A stretch of DNA of 64,000 nucleotides from Streptomyces sp. RB17 (GCF_009604455.1 NZ_WEGL01000007.1:124001-188000); one strand, 5' to 3'; positions 1 to 9,063 are shown, counted from the first letter of the stretch. Program-made: numbers and translations. Notes: generated by a model not told the origin, from the sequence alone.

Positions 1-7
1 CCAGTCC

Positions 8-1588
8 ATGTCCCTGATCGCCTTCTCCACCGTCGCCACGGTGACCCTGCTGCTGTGCGTGATGACCGGCCCGGACCGCGACGACCTCGACGAGTTCTAC
101 ACCGGCTACAGCTCCCTGTCCCCGCTGCGCAACGGCCTCGCCATCGCCGGCGACTACATCTCCGCGGCCACCGTCCTCGGCACCGGCGGAGTGATCGCCC
201 TGTGCGGCTACGACGGACTCGTCCTCGCCCTGAGCACCACGCTGTCGCTGATGCTGCTGATGTTCCTGCTGGCCGAACCGCTGCGCAACGCCGGCCGGTT
301 CACCATGGGCGACGCGCTCGCCCGCCGGCTGCCGGGCCGCTGTGTGCGCATCACGGCCTGCGCGGTGACGATCGCCGCGCTGCTGCCGCTGATGCTGGTC
401 CAGCTCGCCGGAACCGGGCAGCTGATGGCGTTCATCCTGGGCTTCACCGACGCGTCGCTGAAGACCGCCTGCGTCGTCGGGCTGGGCGCCCTGATGATCG
501 CCTATGCGGCGATCGGCGGGATGAAGGGCACCGCGCTCATCCAGATCCTGAAGATCGTGATGCTGGTCGGATCGGGCGCCGTGGTCGCCGTGCTGATCCT
601 GCGCCGCTTCGACTGGGACCCGGGCGCGCTGTTCACCGCGGCCTCGCAACAGAGCGGCGCCGGACCGGCCTTCCTGCACTCGGGCCTGGAGTTCGGCACC
701 TCGGGCACATCCCGCCTCGACATGGTCGCCTCGGAGCTGACCGTGGTGCTCGGCGGCGCCGTCCTGCCGCACATCACCATGCGCATGTACACCGCCTCCA
801 GCGCCCGCCAGGTGCGCCGCTCGATGTCCTGGGCCGTGTCGATCGTCGCGCTGTTCGTGCTGGTCATCACGGTGGTCGGGTTCGGCGCGACGGCGCTGGT
901 CGGCCGTGCCGTGATCGCCGGGGCCGACCCGCAGGGCAACACCGCCTACCTGCTGGGTTCACGGGCGGCGTTCGGCGCGGACGTGTCCACCGCGGACACC
1001 TTCCTGTTCACCATGGTGACGACGGCGCTCTTCCTGACCCTGCTCGCCTCGGTCGCCGGGATGATCCTCGCCTGCGCCAACTCCCTCGCCCACGACGTCT
1101 TCGCGGCCCGCGTGCAGGAGATGCCGGCCCGGCGCGAGATGGCCCTCGCCCGTGTCTCGGCGCTCGCCATAGGCGTGCCGACGATCCTGCTCGCCACGCT
1201 GGTGCAGCACCACAGCCTGCAGCCCCTGGTGACGCTCTCCTTCTGCCTGGGCGCCTCGGCCATAGCGCCGGCCCTGGTGTACGGGCTCTTCTGGCGCCGC
1301 TACACCCGCAGCGGACTGCTGGCGACGCTGATCGGGGGCACGCTGACCGTGCTGCTGCTCATGCCGGGCACCAACCTGGTCTCCGGCTCACCGATCTCGG
1401 CCTTCCCGCACGCCGACTTCAACTGGTTCCCGTTCACCACCACCGGCATCGTCTCCATCCCGGCCGGCTTCCTCTTCGGCTGGCTCGGCACGCTCGCCTC
1501 GGGCCGCGTCAAGGCGGAGCAGCAGCGGCACCAGTACGAGGCCGTGGAGGGATGGATCCTGGCCGGGGCGGTGCGCAAGGGGAGCTGA
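8..1588 (+). CDS. Sodium:solute symporter family (cation/acetate-type) permease
   Basis: This is a 526-residue polytopic membrane protein of the SSS family, with about 13 hydrophobic segments and no signal peptide. The motif GDYISAATVLG (residues 48-58) and the segment GGMKGTALIQILK (170-182) match the ActP-like cation/monocarboxylate symporter branch, which couples substrate uptake to a Na+ or H+ gradient. The N terminus is a little shorter than I expect for the branch and the ATG lies only 8 bases from the window edge, so the true start may be upstream of the window. A small DUF485 partner often precedes such genes and would also be outside. The substrate cannot be assigned from sequence alone. 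Confidence 0.85.
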   Translation: MSLIAFSTVATVTLLLCVMTGPDRDDLDEFYTGYSSLSPLRNGLAIAGDYISAATVLGTGGVIALCGYDGLVLALSTTLSLMLLMFLLAEPLRNAGRFTMGDALARRLPGRCVRITACAVTIAALLPLMLVQLAGTGQLMAFILGFTDASLKTACVVGLGALMIAYAAIGGMKGTALIQILKIVMLVGSGAVVAVLILRRFDWDPGALFTAASQQSGAGPAFLHSGLEFGTSGTSRLDMVASELTVVLGGAVLPHITMRMYTASSARQVRRSMSWAVSIVALFVLVITVVGFGATALVGRAVIAGADPQGNTAYLLGSRAAFGADVSTADTFLFTMVTTALFLTLLASVAGMILACANSLAHDVFAARVQEMPARREMALARVSALAIGVPTILLATLVQHHSLQPLVTLSFCLGASAIAPALVYGLFWRRYTRSGLLATLIGGTLTVLLLMPGTNLVSGSPISAFPHADFNWFPFTTTGIVSIPAGFLFGWLGTLASGRVKAEQQRHQYEAVEGWILAGAVRKGS

Positions 1589-1612
1589 GCCCGGGGTGCA
1601 CGACCCGGTGGG

Positions 1613-2500
1613 TCACTCCAGGGCCGCCCTGCCCTGCAGGGAGATCAGGCTGCTCTGGACGTGGTCCATGTGCGCCCGCACGACGTCCCAGGTGTCGCCG
1701 TGCTCGCGCAGCACCTGTTCCGTCTCCAGGGCGATGCGTTCCTCGCGCACGCGCGCGTCGGCGATGATCTCGGCGGCACGCGCGTGTGCCTCCTCCTGGC
1801 TGCGGCGGGCGTACTCCTCGGCCTCGCCGAGGGCCCGCTCGGCGGCGGACAGCGCGGTCTCGGCCCGGCTCTCCCGCTCGGCGTGCACGGCGTCCAGCGC
1901 GGCGATCCGCCCGGCCTCCTCGCGCTCGGCCTCGGCCCACCGCTCGGCGTGCTCCTTCGACTGCTCGGCGAGCATGACGGTGGTGCGCTGCCGTACCTCA
2001 CGCAACACGGTGAGCGCCTCCGAGCGCCCTTCCTTCACGTCGCGCCGCGTGCGGACGCGGATGTCGTCGGCCTCGGCGCGCGCGGTGAGGAGCCGCCGGC
2101 GGGCGTGTTCGTCGGCTTCCGCGCGGAGCGCGTCCGCCTTCTCCTGCGCCCCCCGGCGGACGCCCTCGGCGTACGCTTCGGCCTGCGCGAGGTGCTGGTG
2201 GGCTTCCCGCCGCGTGCGCTCACCGAGGTCGGCCGCCTCCTCCAGAACCAGCTGGTACACGCGCCGTGCGCCCTCCCCGAGCGACTCGTACGTCTGCGGT
2301 GCGAGCTGGGCGACGACCTCGCGCATCCGCGCGGCCTCCGCCTCCATGTCCTTGGCGAGCACGGTCAGCCGCGCGGCCCGCTCCCACGCGGCGTCGCGGT
2401 CGTGCGACAGCTTCTCCAGGTAGGCGTCGACCTGCTCGGGGCGGTAGCCGCGCCCCCGGACGGTCACGAAGCCGTGCGGCGACATCGATGTGCTGCTCAC
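1613..2500 (-). CDS. DivIVA-like coiled-coil cytoskeletal protein ('cellulose-binding protein' family)
   Basis: The protein has 295 residues and is almost entirely charged, Ala/Glu/Arg-rich heptad coiled coil. Its N-terminal segment, about residues 9-45 (GFVTVRGRGYRPEQVDAYLE), resembles the DivIVA lipid-binding head. This family in Streptomyces, often labelled cellulose-binding protein, is related to the Scy/FilP/DivIVA polarity proteins, so a structural role at the hyphal tip or septum is an inference. The GTG start at 2500 is supported by GAGGAG eight bases upstream. It is convergent with the symporter gene across a 24-bp gap. There are no membrane segments or signal peptide. Confidence 0.82.
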   Translation of the reverse strand: MSSTSMSPHGFVTVRGRGYRPEQVDAYLEKLSHDRDAAWERAARLTVLAKDMEAEAARMREVVAQLAPQTYESLGEGARRVYQLVLEEAADLGERTRREAHQHLAQAEAYAEGVRRGAQEKADALRAEADEHARRRLLTARAEADDIRVRTRRDVKEGRSEALTVLREVRQRTTVMLAEQSKEHAERWAEAEREEAGRIAALDAVHAERESRAETALSAAERALGEAEEYARRSQEEAHARAAEIIADARVREERIALETEQVLREHGDTWDVVRAHMDHVQSSLISLQGRAALE

Positions 2501-2596
2501 CCTGGGAACTCCTCTCCACCGGACGTACGCGACAGGATGATTTCCCGCACATCTTGATGGATCGGGCGTAAGTGCTCATAACGCGACACTCCGCAG

Positions 2597-2852
2597 TCAC
2601 GTCACGCTCCCCATCCCGCACTTGGGGCTCGGCGTGGCGGCCGGGACCGGCTCCGGCACGTCCTCCTCAAGGGTGACGATCACGCCGCGCACGGGCGCAT
2701 GCTCCGCCGGCGAGTCCAGCGCCGCGACCAGGTAGTACGGCGCAGCCCGGGGGCGGTCGGCGGCCTGGCGGGAAGCGCGCCTGACGGTCGTGCCGGTCGA
2801 AGGCCTGTGGGTCTGCGGGGGGCTCGTTCGGGGCGTGGAAACGGACCGTCAT
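2597..2852 (-). pseudogene. EthD-family protein remnant (frameshifted)
   Basis: The ATG at 2852 follows a GGAAGGG ribosome site and opens a frame starting MTVRFHAPNEPPADPQAFDRH, typical of EthD-like small dimeric proteins. The frame is lost around 2760. A different frame then gives the family-like segment APYYLVAALDSPAEH and continues to a stop at 2597. The middle of the domain (about 20-30 residues) seems to be missing as well. Its start overlaps the stop of the upstream reductase remnant as ATGA, so the two were once translationally coupled. I am fairly sure it is broken and less sure of the family. Confidence 0.55.
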
Positions 2853-3345
2853 CGTGCGGCCCTTCCATGGCGCGTGAGAACGGCGGCGCCCACCCGTTCG
2901 GCCGACAGGCACCCCAGCCGGGCCGGCCCGCTCCCGGCCGGGAACAGCCGCCGGCCCTGTCCCAGCACGACCGGGAAGGTCAGCAGCCGGTACTCGTCGG
3001 CCAGGCCCTCCTCCGCAAGGCGGCCACGACGGCAAGGCTGCCGGTGACGACCACGTCCCGCCGCTCGGCACGTACGGCGTCCACCACCCCGCCCTTCGGC
3101 AGGCGGGAGTTGGTCCATGCGGACACGTCCGGGGTGCCGCGGGAGAAGACCAGCTTCGGTACGGCGTTCATCCGCGCGGCTGGGGGTACCCCCGCTAGCG
3201 GGGGAACGTCGTCCCGCCCGGGCCGCAGCCGCGCGAACAGCTCCCAGGTGGTACGGCCCAGTTGCAGAACCCCTTCGTCCAGCACCCGGCCGAGCCGGAA
3301 CCTTTCCCCGGCGGCCGCCTCCGGGCCGTGCCGGAAGCTTCGCTC
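2849..3345 (-). pseudogene. RibD C-terminal / DHFR-like reductase remnant
   Basis: Two frames together make most of a RibD-C (dihydrofolate reductase-like) protein. The first reads LGRTTWELFARL, ARMNAVPKLVFSR and VVVTGSLAVVAAL. After about 3000-3030 the second frame supplies LADEYRLLTFPVVLGQGRRLF, the conserved C-terminal signature, and a stop at 2849. The usual N terminus is not recognisable. A GC-palindromic stretch at 3181-3206 adds about five residues inside the first half. It sits directly downstream of a decayed ECF sigma gene, a pairing common in actinobacteria. Confidence 0.7.
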
Positions 3346-3388
3346 GGCTCGATGGCTCACCGGTACCTACCGGCGGCATCGGGCGGAC

Positions 3389-4059
3389 TCATCGCTCCCA
3401 CCGGAAAAAGCTGCGGGGGTCGCCGTCGGGGCCGTGGCGCCTCAGGAGAGCGGCGGGCGCAGTGGGCGCGAACGCGGCCAGGACGCGCGGGCCGGCGAAC
3501 ACCACGTTCCGGGCGACCCGGCCGCCGGTGACCGTCAGCACCTGCACGGTGTGCAGCGCATGACCGCCGCCGGGCACCGGCGCGTACGCCGCGAGCACCG
3601 ACTGCCCGTTGGCCGCCACGCGCTCCGCCCGCCGGCCGTGCCACGCAGCGCGAACACCCGCTCCTTGTACCGCCCAAGGTCTTACGCATGCTCCACAGAC
3701 CTGACGTTCCGCCGGCCCGGCGGTCCGCGCGCGCCTCCACGTCGAACCGCGCCTCGGGGAACGGCTCCAGCCAGGGCACGTCCGGCGCGGGCCTCGGCGG
3801 CGCGCCGGGATCACCGGAGGCCGCCCCCGGACCGGACGGACAGGGGGCGGCGCGCACGGCTCTCCAGAGCGTTCAGACAGGCGTTGGTCGCGATGCGGTA
3901 CAGCCAGGTCCGCAGCGACACGCGCGTGGCCTCGTAGCGGTCCCGCGCCTTCCAGGCCCGCGGCATCGACTCCTGCGTCAGATCCTCGGCCTCGTGGAAC
4001 GAGCCCAGCATGCGATAGCAGTACGCCACCAGCCCGCCCCGGCACGGCTCGAAGTCCAC
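3389..4059 (-). pseudogene. SnoaL-tailed ECF sigma factor (SigX5/SigJ-like) remnant
   Basis: The GTG at 4059 begins a typical sigma region 2: AYCYRMLGSFHEAEDLTQES, then RTWLYRIATNACLNALESR. The family linker VPWLEPFPEARFD then appears in a second frame, and a SnoaL-like C-terminal tail (HALHTVQVLTVTGGRV) ending near 3389 appears in a third. Sigma region 4 is absent and the total is only about two thirds of the usual ~330 codons. The gene therefore carries at least two frameshifts and an internal deletion and cannot encode a working sigma factor. It heads a decayed operon with the reductase and EthD remnants. Confidence 0.78.
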
Positions 4060-4065
4060 CGGCCC

Positions 4066-4099
4066 ATCTTGCCCTTCACACGCGCGTGAAGGGCAAGAT
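4066..4099. terminator. Perfect 14-bp inverted repeat between converted genes
   Basis: ATCTTGCCCTTCAC and its exact complement are separated by 6 bases. The repeat lies just downstream of the minus-strand SUKH-4 gene and just upstream of the sigma-factor remnant. It is probably a transcription terminator, although no T-run follows it on either strand. Confidence 0.55.
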
Positions 4100-4131
4100 C
4101 CGCTCACCTCCGGCCGGCGGCCCGGCGTCGC

Positions 4132-7100
4132 CTACAGCAGCCCGTCCCACATCTGCTCCAGCAGCACCGACCACCAGCTCTCCGGCGAACCGAGCGCCGC
4201 CGGGTCCAGGGCGGCCAGCTGCGCCTGGAAGTCGACGGTCCAGCGGCCCGCCTGCTCCTGGTTCAGCCCGAACCGCAGGCGCCACATCCGGCCCAGCAGC
4301 GCCAGGCAGCGCGCGAACTCCGGCAGCCCGGAGTTCACGAACTGCGGCGGCACCGCAACCCCGCCCGGACCCGCCTCCACCGGCACGGCCACGATGTTCG
4401 CCGTGCCGTACTGCACACAGATCGCCTTGCCGAAGTCGGTGCCCATGACCAGGTACGAGCCCGCGTCCGGCGCCGGCTGCACCCCGCGCTCGGCCGCCAG
4501 CTCCGCCAGCGTCGGCACCGGCCGGCCCGGCTGGGCCTGCGCCCAGAAGAACGGGCCCATGTCCACCGGCAGACCCGCCACGACCAGCGTGTGCGCGACG
4601 ATCGGCGGCACACCCTGCCGCGACACCGCCTGCTGCTCGAACCGGAAGACCCCCGGCCCGAACGCCCCCGCCAGCTCCTGCGCGATGCCCTCCGGCGGGA
4701 CCGGCGGCGCGGCCTGCACCGGCGGCAACGGCGCCCGCACCGGCGCGGGCCGCGCCGGCCCGTCCGCCACCTGGTGCAACTCGCCCTGGTGCGCCAGCAG
4801 TTGCTGCATGCCCTGCTGCCGACTCGCGTGATCGGTGCCGTACGGCGCGATGCTCGTGATCCTCGCCTGCGGCCACTGCTCCCGGATCATCCGCGCGCAG
4901 TAGGCACCCGGCAGCTCGCACGACTCCAGCTCCGTGTGCAGTTCCAGCACCTGGTCCGCCGGCACGTTCATCGCCCGCAGCTCGTGGAAGATCTGCCACT
5001 CCGGATGCGGGGTGCCCGGTGCCGAACGCCGGATCAACTGCTGCTCCGAACCGTCCTGCGCGCGATAGCGCAGCACGGCCTGATAGCCGGGACCCACCGT
5101 CGGCTGCCCCTGCTGCGGATATCCGTACGCCGACGGCTGCCCGGGCGCGCCCGGAGGCATCGGCTGCGGGGCACCAGGACCGCCCGGCGGCATGCCGGGG
5201 ACGCCCGGCGCACCGAGTGCGCCGGGGGCGGGCGGCGGCGGGGGTGCGCCCGGACCGGTCACCGGGGGCGCGGCCAGCACGGTCTCAGCGTGGTGCACGG
5301 CCCCGCGCCCACCGCCCGGGGCACCGGGTGTGCCGGGACCGGCAGGGGCGCCCGAGGGCTGCGGTGCGCCGGGCGCGGGAGGCATGCCGGGGGCGCCGGG
5401 AGGCTGCGGTGCCCCGGGCGGGTTCGGCATACCCGGGGCGCCCGGACCAACCTGCACGCCCTGCACGCCCGGCATGCCCGGAACACCCGGGACGCCCGGC
5501 GGCTGTGGCACGCCCCCGCCCAGCTGGCTGGGGTCGGCCAGGACCGTGGCCGCGTGATGCACGTTGCCCGGAGGCGCGGCAGGCGGATTGGGGGCGCCCG
5601 GAGCATTCGGCGCGCCCGGAGCCTGCGCCCCGTCCGCACCACCGGAACCCGTCGGCGCACCGGCACCCCCCGGACCCCCGGGCCCCTCCGGCCCGAGCGC
5701 CGACACCAGCTGGGTCGGCACATACCCACCCGCAGGCGCACCCGGTGCGGGAGGCGGCGGAGCGCTGCCCGGGCGCGCGCCCGGCGTACCAGGGACACCC
5801 GGCGGCGGAGGCGGCGCACCCACACCACCGCGTGCCTTCTTCGGCGGCGGCGCGGCCTTGCTCGTCGCGGCATCCGCGATGTCCCCGGCGTTCGGCGCGA
5901 GCCGCCGCGCCGAGGCACCGGTGTCGCCCGGAGGCTGCGGCGCACCCGCCCCATCCGGCGCCGGCGCCTGCGGGTAGCCGTAACCCGGAGCACCCTGCGG
6001 AGCACCGGGCCCCTGCGGATAGCCGTAGGTCGGCGCGCCCGAGGGCGGCGGCGGAGGCGTGCTGCCCTGCGGAGCGCCAGGCCCCTGCGGGTACGCGGGT
6101 ACGCCCGGCGGAGGCGTGCCGGCGACCACGGGCGGCTGCGGGTAGCCGTACGGCGGCGTACCGGGCGGCGGTGGAGGCGTGCTGCCCTGCGGAGCGCCCG
6201 GCACACCAGGCACGCCCGGCGCATACGCAGTCCCGGGCGCCCCCGGCACACCTCCAGGGGTGGACGGGCCACCCGGCGCGCCCGGCGGGAAGCCCTGCGC
6301 GCCCGGCGCGTTCGAAGCATCGAGCGCCGGCGCGACCGCCGTCGGCGGCAGCTGGCTGCCCCCCGACATCAGCGCCGTCTTCGCATCCGGCACACTCGCC
6401 GGCGGCCGCACAGCCTCGTCGTCGGAGTCGCTCAACGGCGGCGCGAACACCGTCGCGGGCAGCGGCACCGAACGGTCGTCCCCACCGGCGTCCGCGTTCG
6501 TGTCCGTACCGGCCCAGGGCGTGGCCCCCACCGGCACCCCGGCCGAAGGCGCGGACGTAGGAGCAGGCGCCCCGGGCACACCAGGCGCGCCCGGCACACC
6601 GGAGACACCCTGCGGCGCGACACCGGACCCAGCGCCCCCGGACGCCCCCGCCGGCACCCCGGCCTGCGTCTGCGCCGGCCCCGCCCCACCGGACGAAGCC
6701 CCACCATCGACACCGGAACCGGCCCCGGCTCCGGCCACACCAAGGCCCGCACCGGAACCGGCTCCGGCCCCCGAACCGTCCTCGCCCCCCGGCCGCCGCT
6801 CCCCGATGCCCAGCTTGTCCGCCGCCTCCTGCAACCACTCCGGAGGAGTCAGCAGGAACGACGTCTGATTCAGATCCACCCGCGCCGCAGCCGGCGCCGG
6901 CACCGCGTCCTGCGGCTCCTCCGCACGGCCGTACTCCTCCTCGAACCGGCGGATCACCTCACCCACCGGCAACCCCGGCCACAGCGTCGCCTCCCCGCTG
7001 TCCCGGGCGATCACCAGCCGCTGCGCACCCGCATCAGAACGCGGACCCTCCGCCCGGTCCTCACCCCACACCACGAAACCCAGCTCGAACTCCCGCACCC

Positions 7101-7182
7101 GCACCTCACGATGCAGGTACGCGGGCACGTCACCGTTGATCCACTCCTCGGCGCGCTCCTGCGCCTGCGCGTACGTCACCAT
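4132..7182 (-). CDS. Giant Gly/Pro-rich protein with deaminase-like and SUKH-4 domains
   Basis: The protein has about 1016 residues and four visible parts. Residues 1-85 resemble an Imm35/YrhB-type immunity domain (LVIARDSGEATLWPGLPVGE). Residues ~130-690 are a collagen-like, low-complexity linker of GAPG/GVPG and GYPQ/TPPPPP repeats. Residues ~695-805 contain HTE followed by CELPGAYC, an arrangement like the HxE...PxxxC zinc site of bacterial toxin deaminases. Residues ~830-1016 resemble SUKH-4 (MGTDFGKAICVQYGTANIVAVP). The start at 7182 is preferred over the ATG at 7230 because GGGAGTGAG precedes it and it leaves a 10-bp gap after the upstream gene. No secretion signal is visible. A toxin-like and immunity-type domain share one chain, so I infer a regulated or self-neutralised activity; the function is not established. 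Confidence 0.75.
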   Translation of the reverse strand: MVTYAQAQERAEEWINGDVPAYLHREVRVREFELGFVVWGEDRAEGPRSDAGAQRLVIARDSGEATLWPGLPVGEVIRRFEEEYGRAEEPQDAVPAPAAARVDLNQTSFLLTPPEWLQEAADKLGIGERRPGGEDGSGAGAGSGAGLGVAGAGAGSGVDGGASSGGAGPAQTQAGVPAGASGGAGSGVAPQGVSGVPGAPGVPGAPAPTSAPSAGVPVGATPWAGTDTNADAGGDDRSVPLPATVFAPPLSDSDDEAVRPPASVPDAKTALMSGGSQLPPTAVAPALDASNAPGAQGFPPGAPGGPSTPGGVPGAPGTAYAPGVPGVPGAPQGSTPPPPPGTPPYGYPQPPVVAGTPPPGVPAYPQGPGAPQGSTPPPPPSGAPTYGYPQGPGAPQGAPGYGYPQAPAPDGAGAPQPPGDTGASARRLAPNAGDIADAATSKAAPPPKKARGGVGAPPPPPGVPGTPGARPGSAPPPPAPGAPAGGYVPTQLVSALGPEGPGGPGGAGAPTGSGGADGAQAPGAPNAPGAPNPPAAPPGNVHHAATVLADPSQLGGGVPQPPGVPGVPGMPGVQGVQVGPGAPGMPNPPGAPQPPGAPGMPPAPGAPQPSGAPAGPGTPGAPGGGRGAVHHAETVLAAPPVTGPGAPPPPPAPGALGAPGVPGMPPGGPGAPQPMPPGAPGQPSAYGYPQQGQPTVGPGYQAVLRYRAQDGSEQQLIRRSAPGTPHPEWQIFHELRAMNVPADQVLELHTELESCELPGAYCARMIREQWPQARITSIAPYGTDHASRQQGMQQLLAHQGELHQVADGPARPAPVRAPLPPVQAAPPVPPEGIAQELAGAFGPGVFRFEQQAVSRQGVPPIVAHTLVVAGLPVDMGPFFWAQAQPGRPVPTLAELAAERGVQPAPDAGSYLVMGTDFGKAICVQYGTANIVAVPVEAGPGGVAVPPQFVNSGLPEFARCLALLGRMWRLRFGLNQEQAGRWTVDFQAQLAALDPAALGSPESWWSVLLEQMWDGLL

Positions 7183-7192
7183 CGCCTGAAGC

Positions 7193-8188
7193 TCACTCCC
7201 CCACCGGGCCGGAAGACGCCGGGACGACACGCGCGAAACCGCCGTCCACCATCAGATTCGCCACCGTCTCCAACTCCGGCGGACTGCCCGCCAGCCCCGA
7301 CAGAAACACGTCGAAATCATCACCGCAGGGCAGCAGCAGACGCTCCACCCGCTCCGCCGGCGACCACGACGGATCCACATCGCGCACATCGTCGTACGCG
7401 CAGAACCACACCGAACCGGGCCGCTCGCCCCTCACCTTCACCGCGAGCAACCCGCCCTGCACGAACGCCACCCCGAGGTAATCCTTCGTCAGATGGTCGC
7501 GCAGACACTTGTTCACGTACACCAGGTCATTGACCGCCGCCTCCTCACGCACCGTGAAGAACGGCTGATCCAGCAGCAGACCCAACGCGGCGTCCAACGC
7601 CGTACCCACCGGCGCACAACCGCCCGCCGCCTTCAGGAACGAGCGATACGCGCCCGGAAGCCGGTAGCCGAGATCCTCCTCGACCCCCTGCACCTGCCCC
7701 TCCGACACCGCCACACCCGACTTCGGCAGCCCGAAATGCGCCGGCCGCGTCTCCTGCAACGGCCGCGTCCCCCGCTTGCCGTGGTCCACCGACGCCGTCG
7801 CCACACCACCGTGATGCCGCAGCAACGCCTTCACCTCGACCGGAACCAGCTCCAGCCGCCGCGTCCCGGCCACGTGATGCCACGTCCAGCCGTGCGGTGT
7901 CGCCACATCCGGCACCGTGTCCCACAACTCGTGCCCCGCCGCCGCCAACGCCGCGTTCGCCGACACATAGTCCGTCAGCCGCAACTCGTCGACCCCGAAA
8001 CCCTCCGGCGGCTCGGCGATCTCCACCGCCACACGCGCGTACGGAGCAAAATCCGGGTAACCACGCTCATCGACCCGTACCCCTCTCGGGTGACGCGCCG
8101 CCCGGACCGGATCCGGAAAGTGCACGACCTGCCCGGCATAGGCCGCGTTCGGCGGCGCGGCTTGCTGCCCGAGCCGACCTGTCGTCAT
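7193..8188 (-). CDS. WHH-type HNH/EndoVII nuclease-like domain fused to SMI1/KNR4 (SUKH-1)
   Basis: This is a 331-residue protein. Residues ~30-130 contain HGWTWHHV and LVPVEVKALLRHHGGVA, the signature of WHH nucleases of the HNH/endonuclease VII superfamily seen in polymorphic toxins. Residues ~165-325 look like a SMI1/KNR4 domain (VEEDLGYRLPGAYRSFLKAAGG), a family of immunity-type or adaptor proteins. The start at 8188 is chosen for its GGGGG ribosome site; an ATG at 8281 is in frame but lacks one. The next gene follows after 10 bp, so the two are co-transcribed. Nuclease plus immunity in one chain echoes the neighbour's architecture; the target is unknown. Confidence 0.8.
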   Translation of the reverse strand: MTTGRLGQQAAPPNAAYAGQVVHFPDPVRAARHPRGVRVDERGYPDFAPYARVAVEIAEPPEGFGVDELRLTDYVSANAALAAAGHELWDTVPDVATPHGWTWHHVAGTRRLELVPVEVKALLRHHGGVATASVDHGKRGTRPLQETRPAHFGLPKSGVAVSEGQVQGVEEDLGYRLPGAYRSFLKAAGGCAPVGTALDAALGLLLDQPFFTVREEAAVNDLVYVNKCLRDHLTKDYLGVAFVQGGLLAVKVRGERPGSVWFCAYDDVRDVDPSWSPAERVERLLLPCGDDFDVFLSGLAGSPPELETVANLMVDGGFARVVPASSGPVGE

Positions 8189-8486
8189 GGCGGTAGCCCC
8201 CTGCGGCGTTCTCTCTGGCCTCAAATCGGCGGTGTCGATCGCGGATGCCGACAGCCTATGCGGTACGCGAACCCCGGTCACCGGCCCACCACACCCCCGG
8301 GGAAACCACCCCTGCGCTCACCCCCGGCACCACCCTCCACCTCCGTGACCAGGCGTCACCCCACCGTGACGACCAGCCCCGACACGGGCGTGTCGCACCG
8401 CCCCAGCTTCCGCACCGGCCACGGCATTTGGCACCCTGTGTCCTTCGGGGGAAGCCGGGGACCGCCCGGGGAGGGGAAAAACGATC
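8189..8486. promoter_or_regulatory. Divergent intergenic region between toxin-like gene pairs
   Basis: About 300 bp separate the divergent WHH/SMI1 and YwqJ genes and must hold both promoters. The sequence is rich in CACC and no clear -35/-10 pair or long inverted repeat could be picked by eye. Confidence 0.4.
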
Positions 8487-9002
8487 ATGAACAGCTTGCG
8501 AACCGGAGGTACCGACGTGCGGGCCGGCGACCCACGCATCGGCTGGAGCGGCACCGACACACCCCCCGCCCCCACCCTCCACCACCGCCGCGACGGCATC
8601 CTGCCCACCGTCGCCGCCGCCCTCTCCGTCCGCGGCACCACCCTCACCGGCACCGCCGCCCGCAGCGACCAGCCACCCACCCTGCACCCCCTCGTCCAGG
8701 ACTTCCTCGACACCCTCACCAGCAGCCAACGCGACCGCTTCACCGGCCGCTGCGCCGAAACCATCCTCATCTCCCGGCACCTCACCGCCGCCGACGCCAC
8801 CCGCAGCAAACGCGCCGCCCGCAAACCCATGACCAACGGCGAAGCCCGCAAAGCCCTCAAACAAGCCAAACTCACCGCCCGCCGCATACGCGAGGACGGC
8901 GACCCCCTCCACGGCAGCTTCGCCACCCCCTGCCGCGCCTGCACCGCCCTCAGCGCCCACTTCGGCGTCCGCATCGTCGACCCCACCGCAACCGACGACT
9001 GA
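8487..9002 (+). CDS. YwqJ-related putative deaminase
   Basis: This 171-residue protein shows the YwqJ-type deaminase zinc site: GRCAE at residues 87-91 supplies the C/A/E element and PCRAC at 148-152 the paired cysteines. Families of this kind occur as toxin modules in polymorphic toxin systems and are thought to deaminate nucleic acids or nucleotides. Here the domain is free-standing, with no secretion signal. ATG 8487 has GGGGAGGGG upstream. It is followed 61 bp later by a SUKH-3 gene, the classic toxin-then-immunity order. The zinc site is plain; the toxin role is inferred. Confidence 0.82.
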   Translation: MNSLRTGGTDVRAGDPRIGWSGTDTPPAPTLHHRRDGILPTVAAALSVRGTTLTGTAARSDQPPTLHPLVQDFLDTLTSSQRDRFTGRCAETILISRHLTAADATRSKRAARKPMTNGEARKALKQAKLTARRIREDGDPLHGSFATPCRACTALSAHFGVRIVDPTATDD

Positions 9003-9063
9003 CAACCCCCGTCAACACCAGTGACACCGCAACACCAGCGAGCTCGACGAGAACGAAGGGCAG

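Noticed and set aside
5000..6900. Repeated short motifs that might be a CRISPR-like or minisatellite array
   Set aside because: The repeats are in-frame codons for GAPG/GVPG and PPPP segments of a protein, of varying length and without spacers.
4591..7533. A 980-codon plus-strand open frame
   Set aside because: It is antisense to the Gly/Pro-rich deaminase/SUKH-4 gene; Arg/Pro-rich composition is a shadow of biased third positions.
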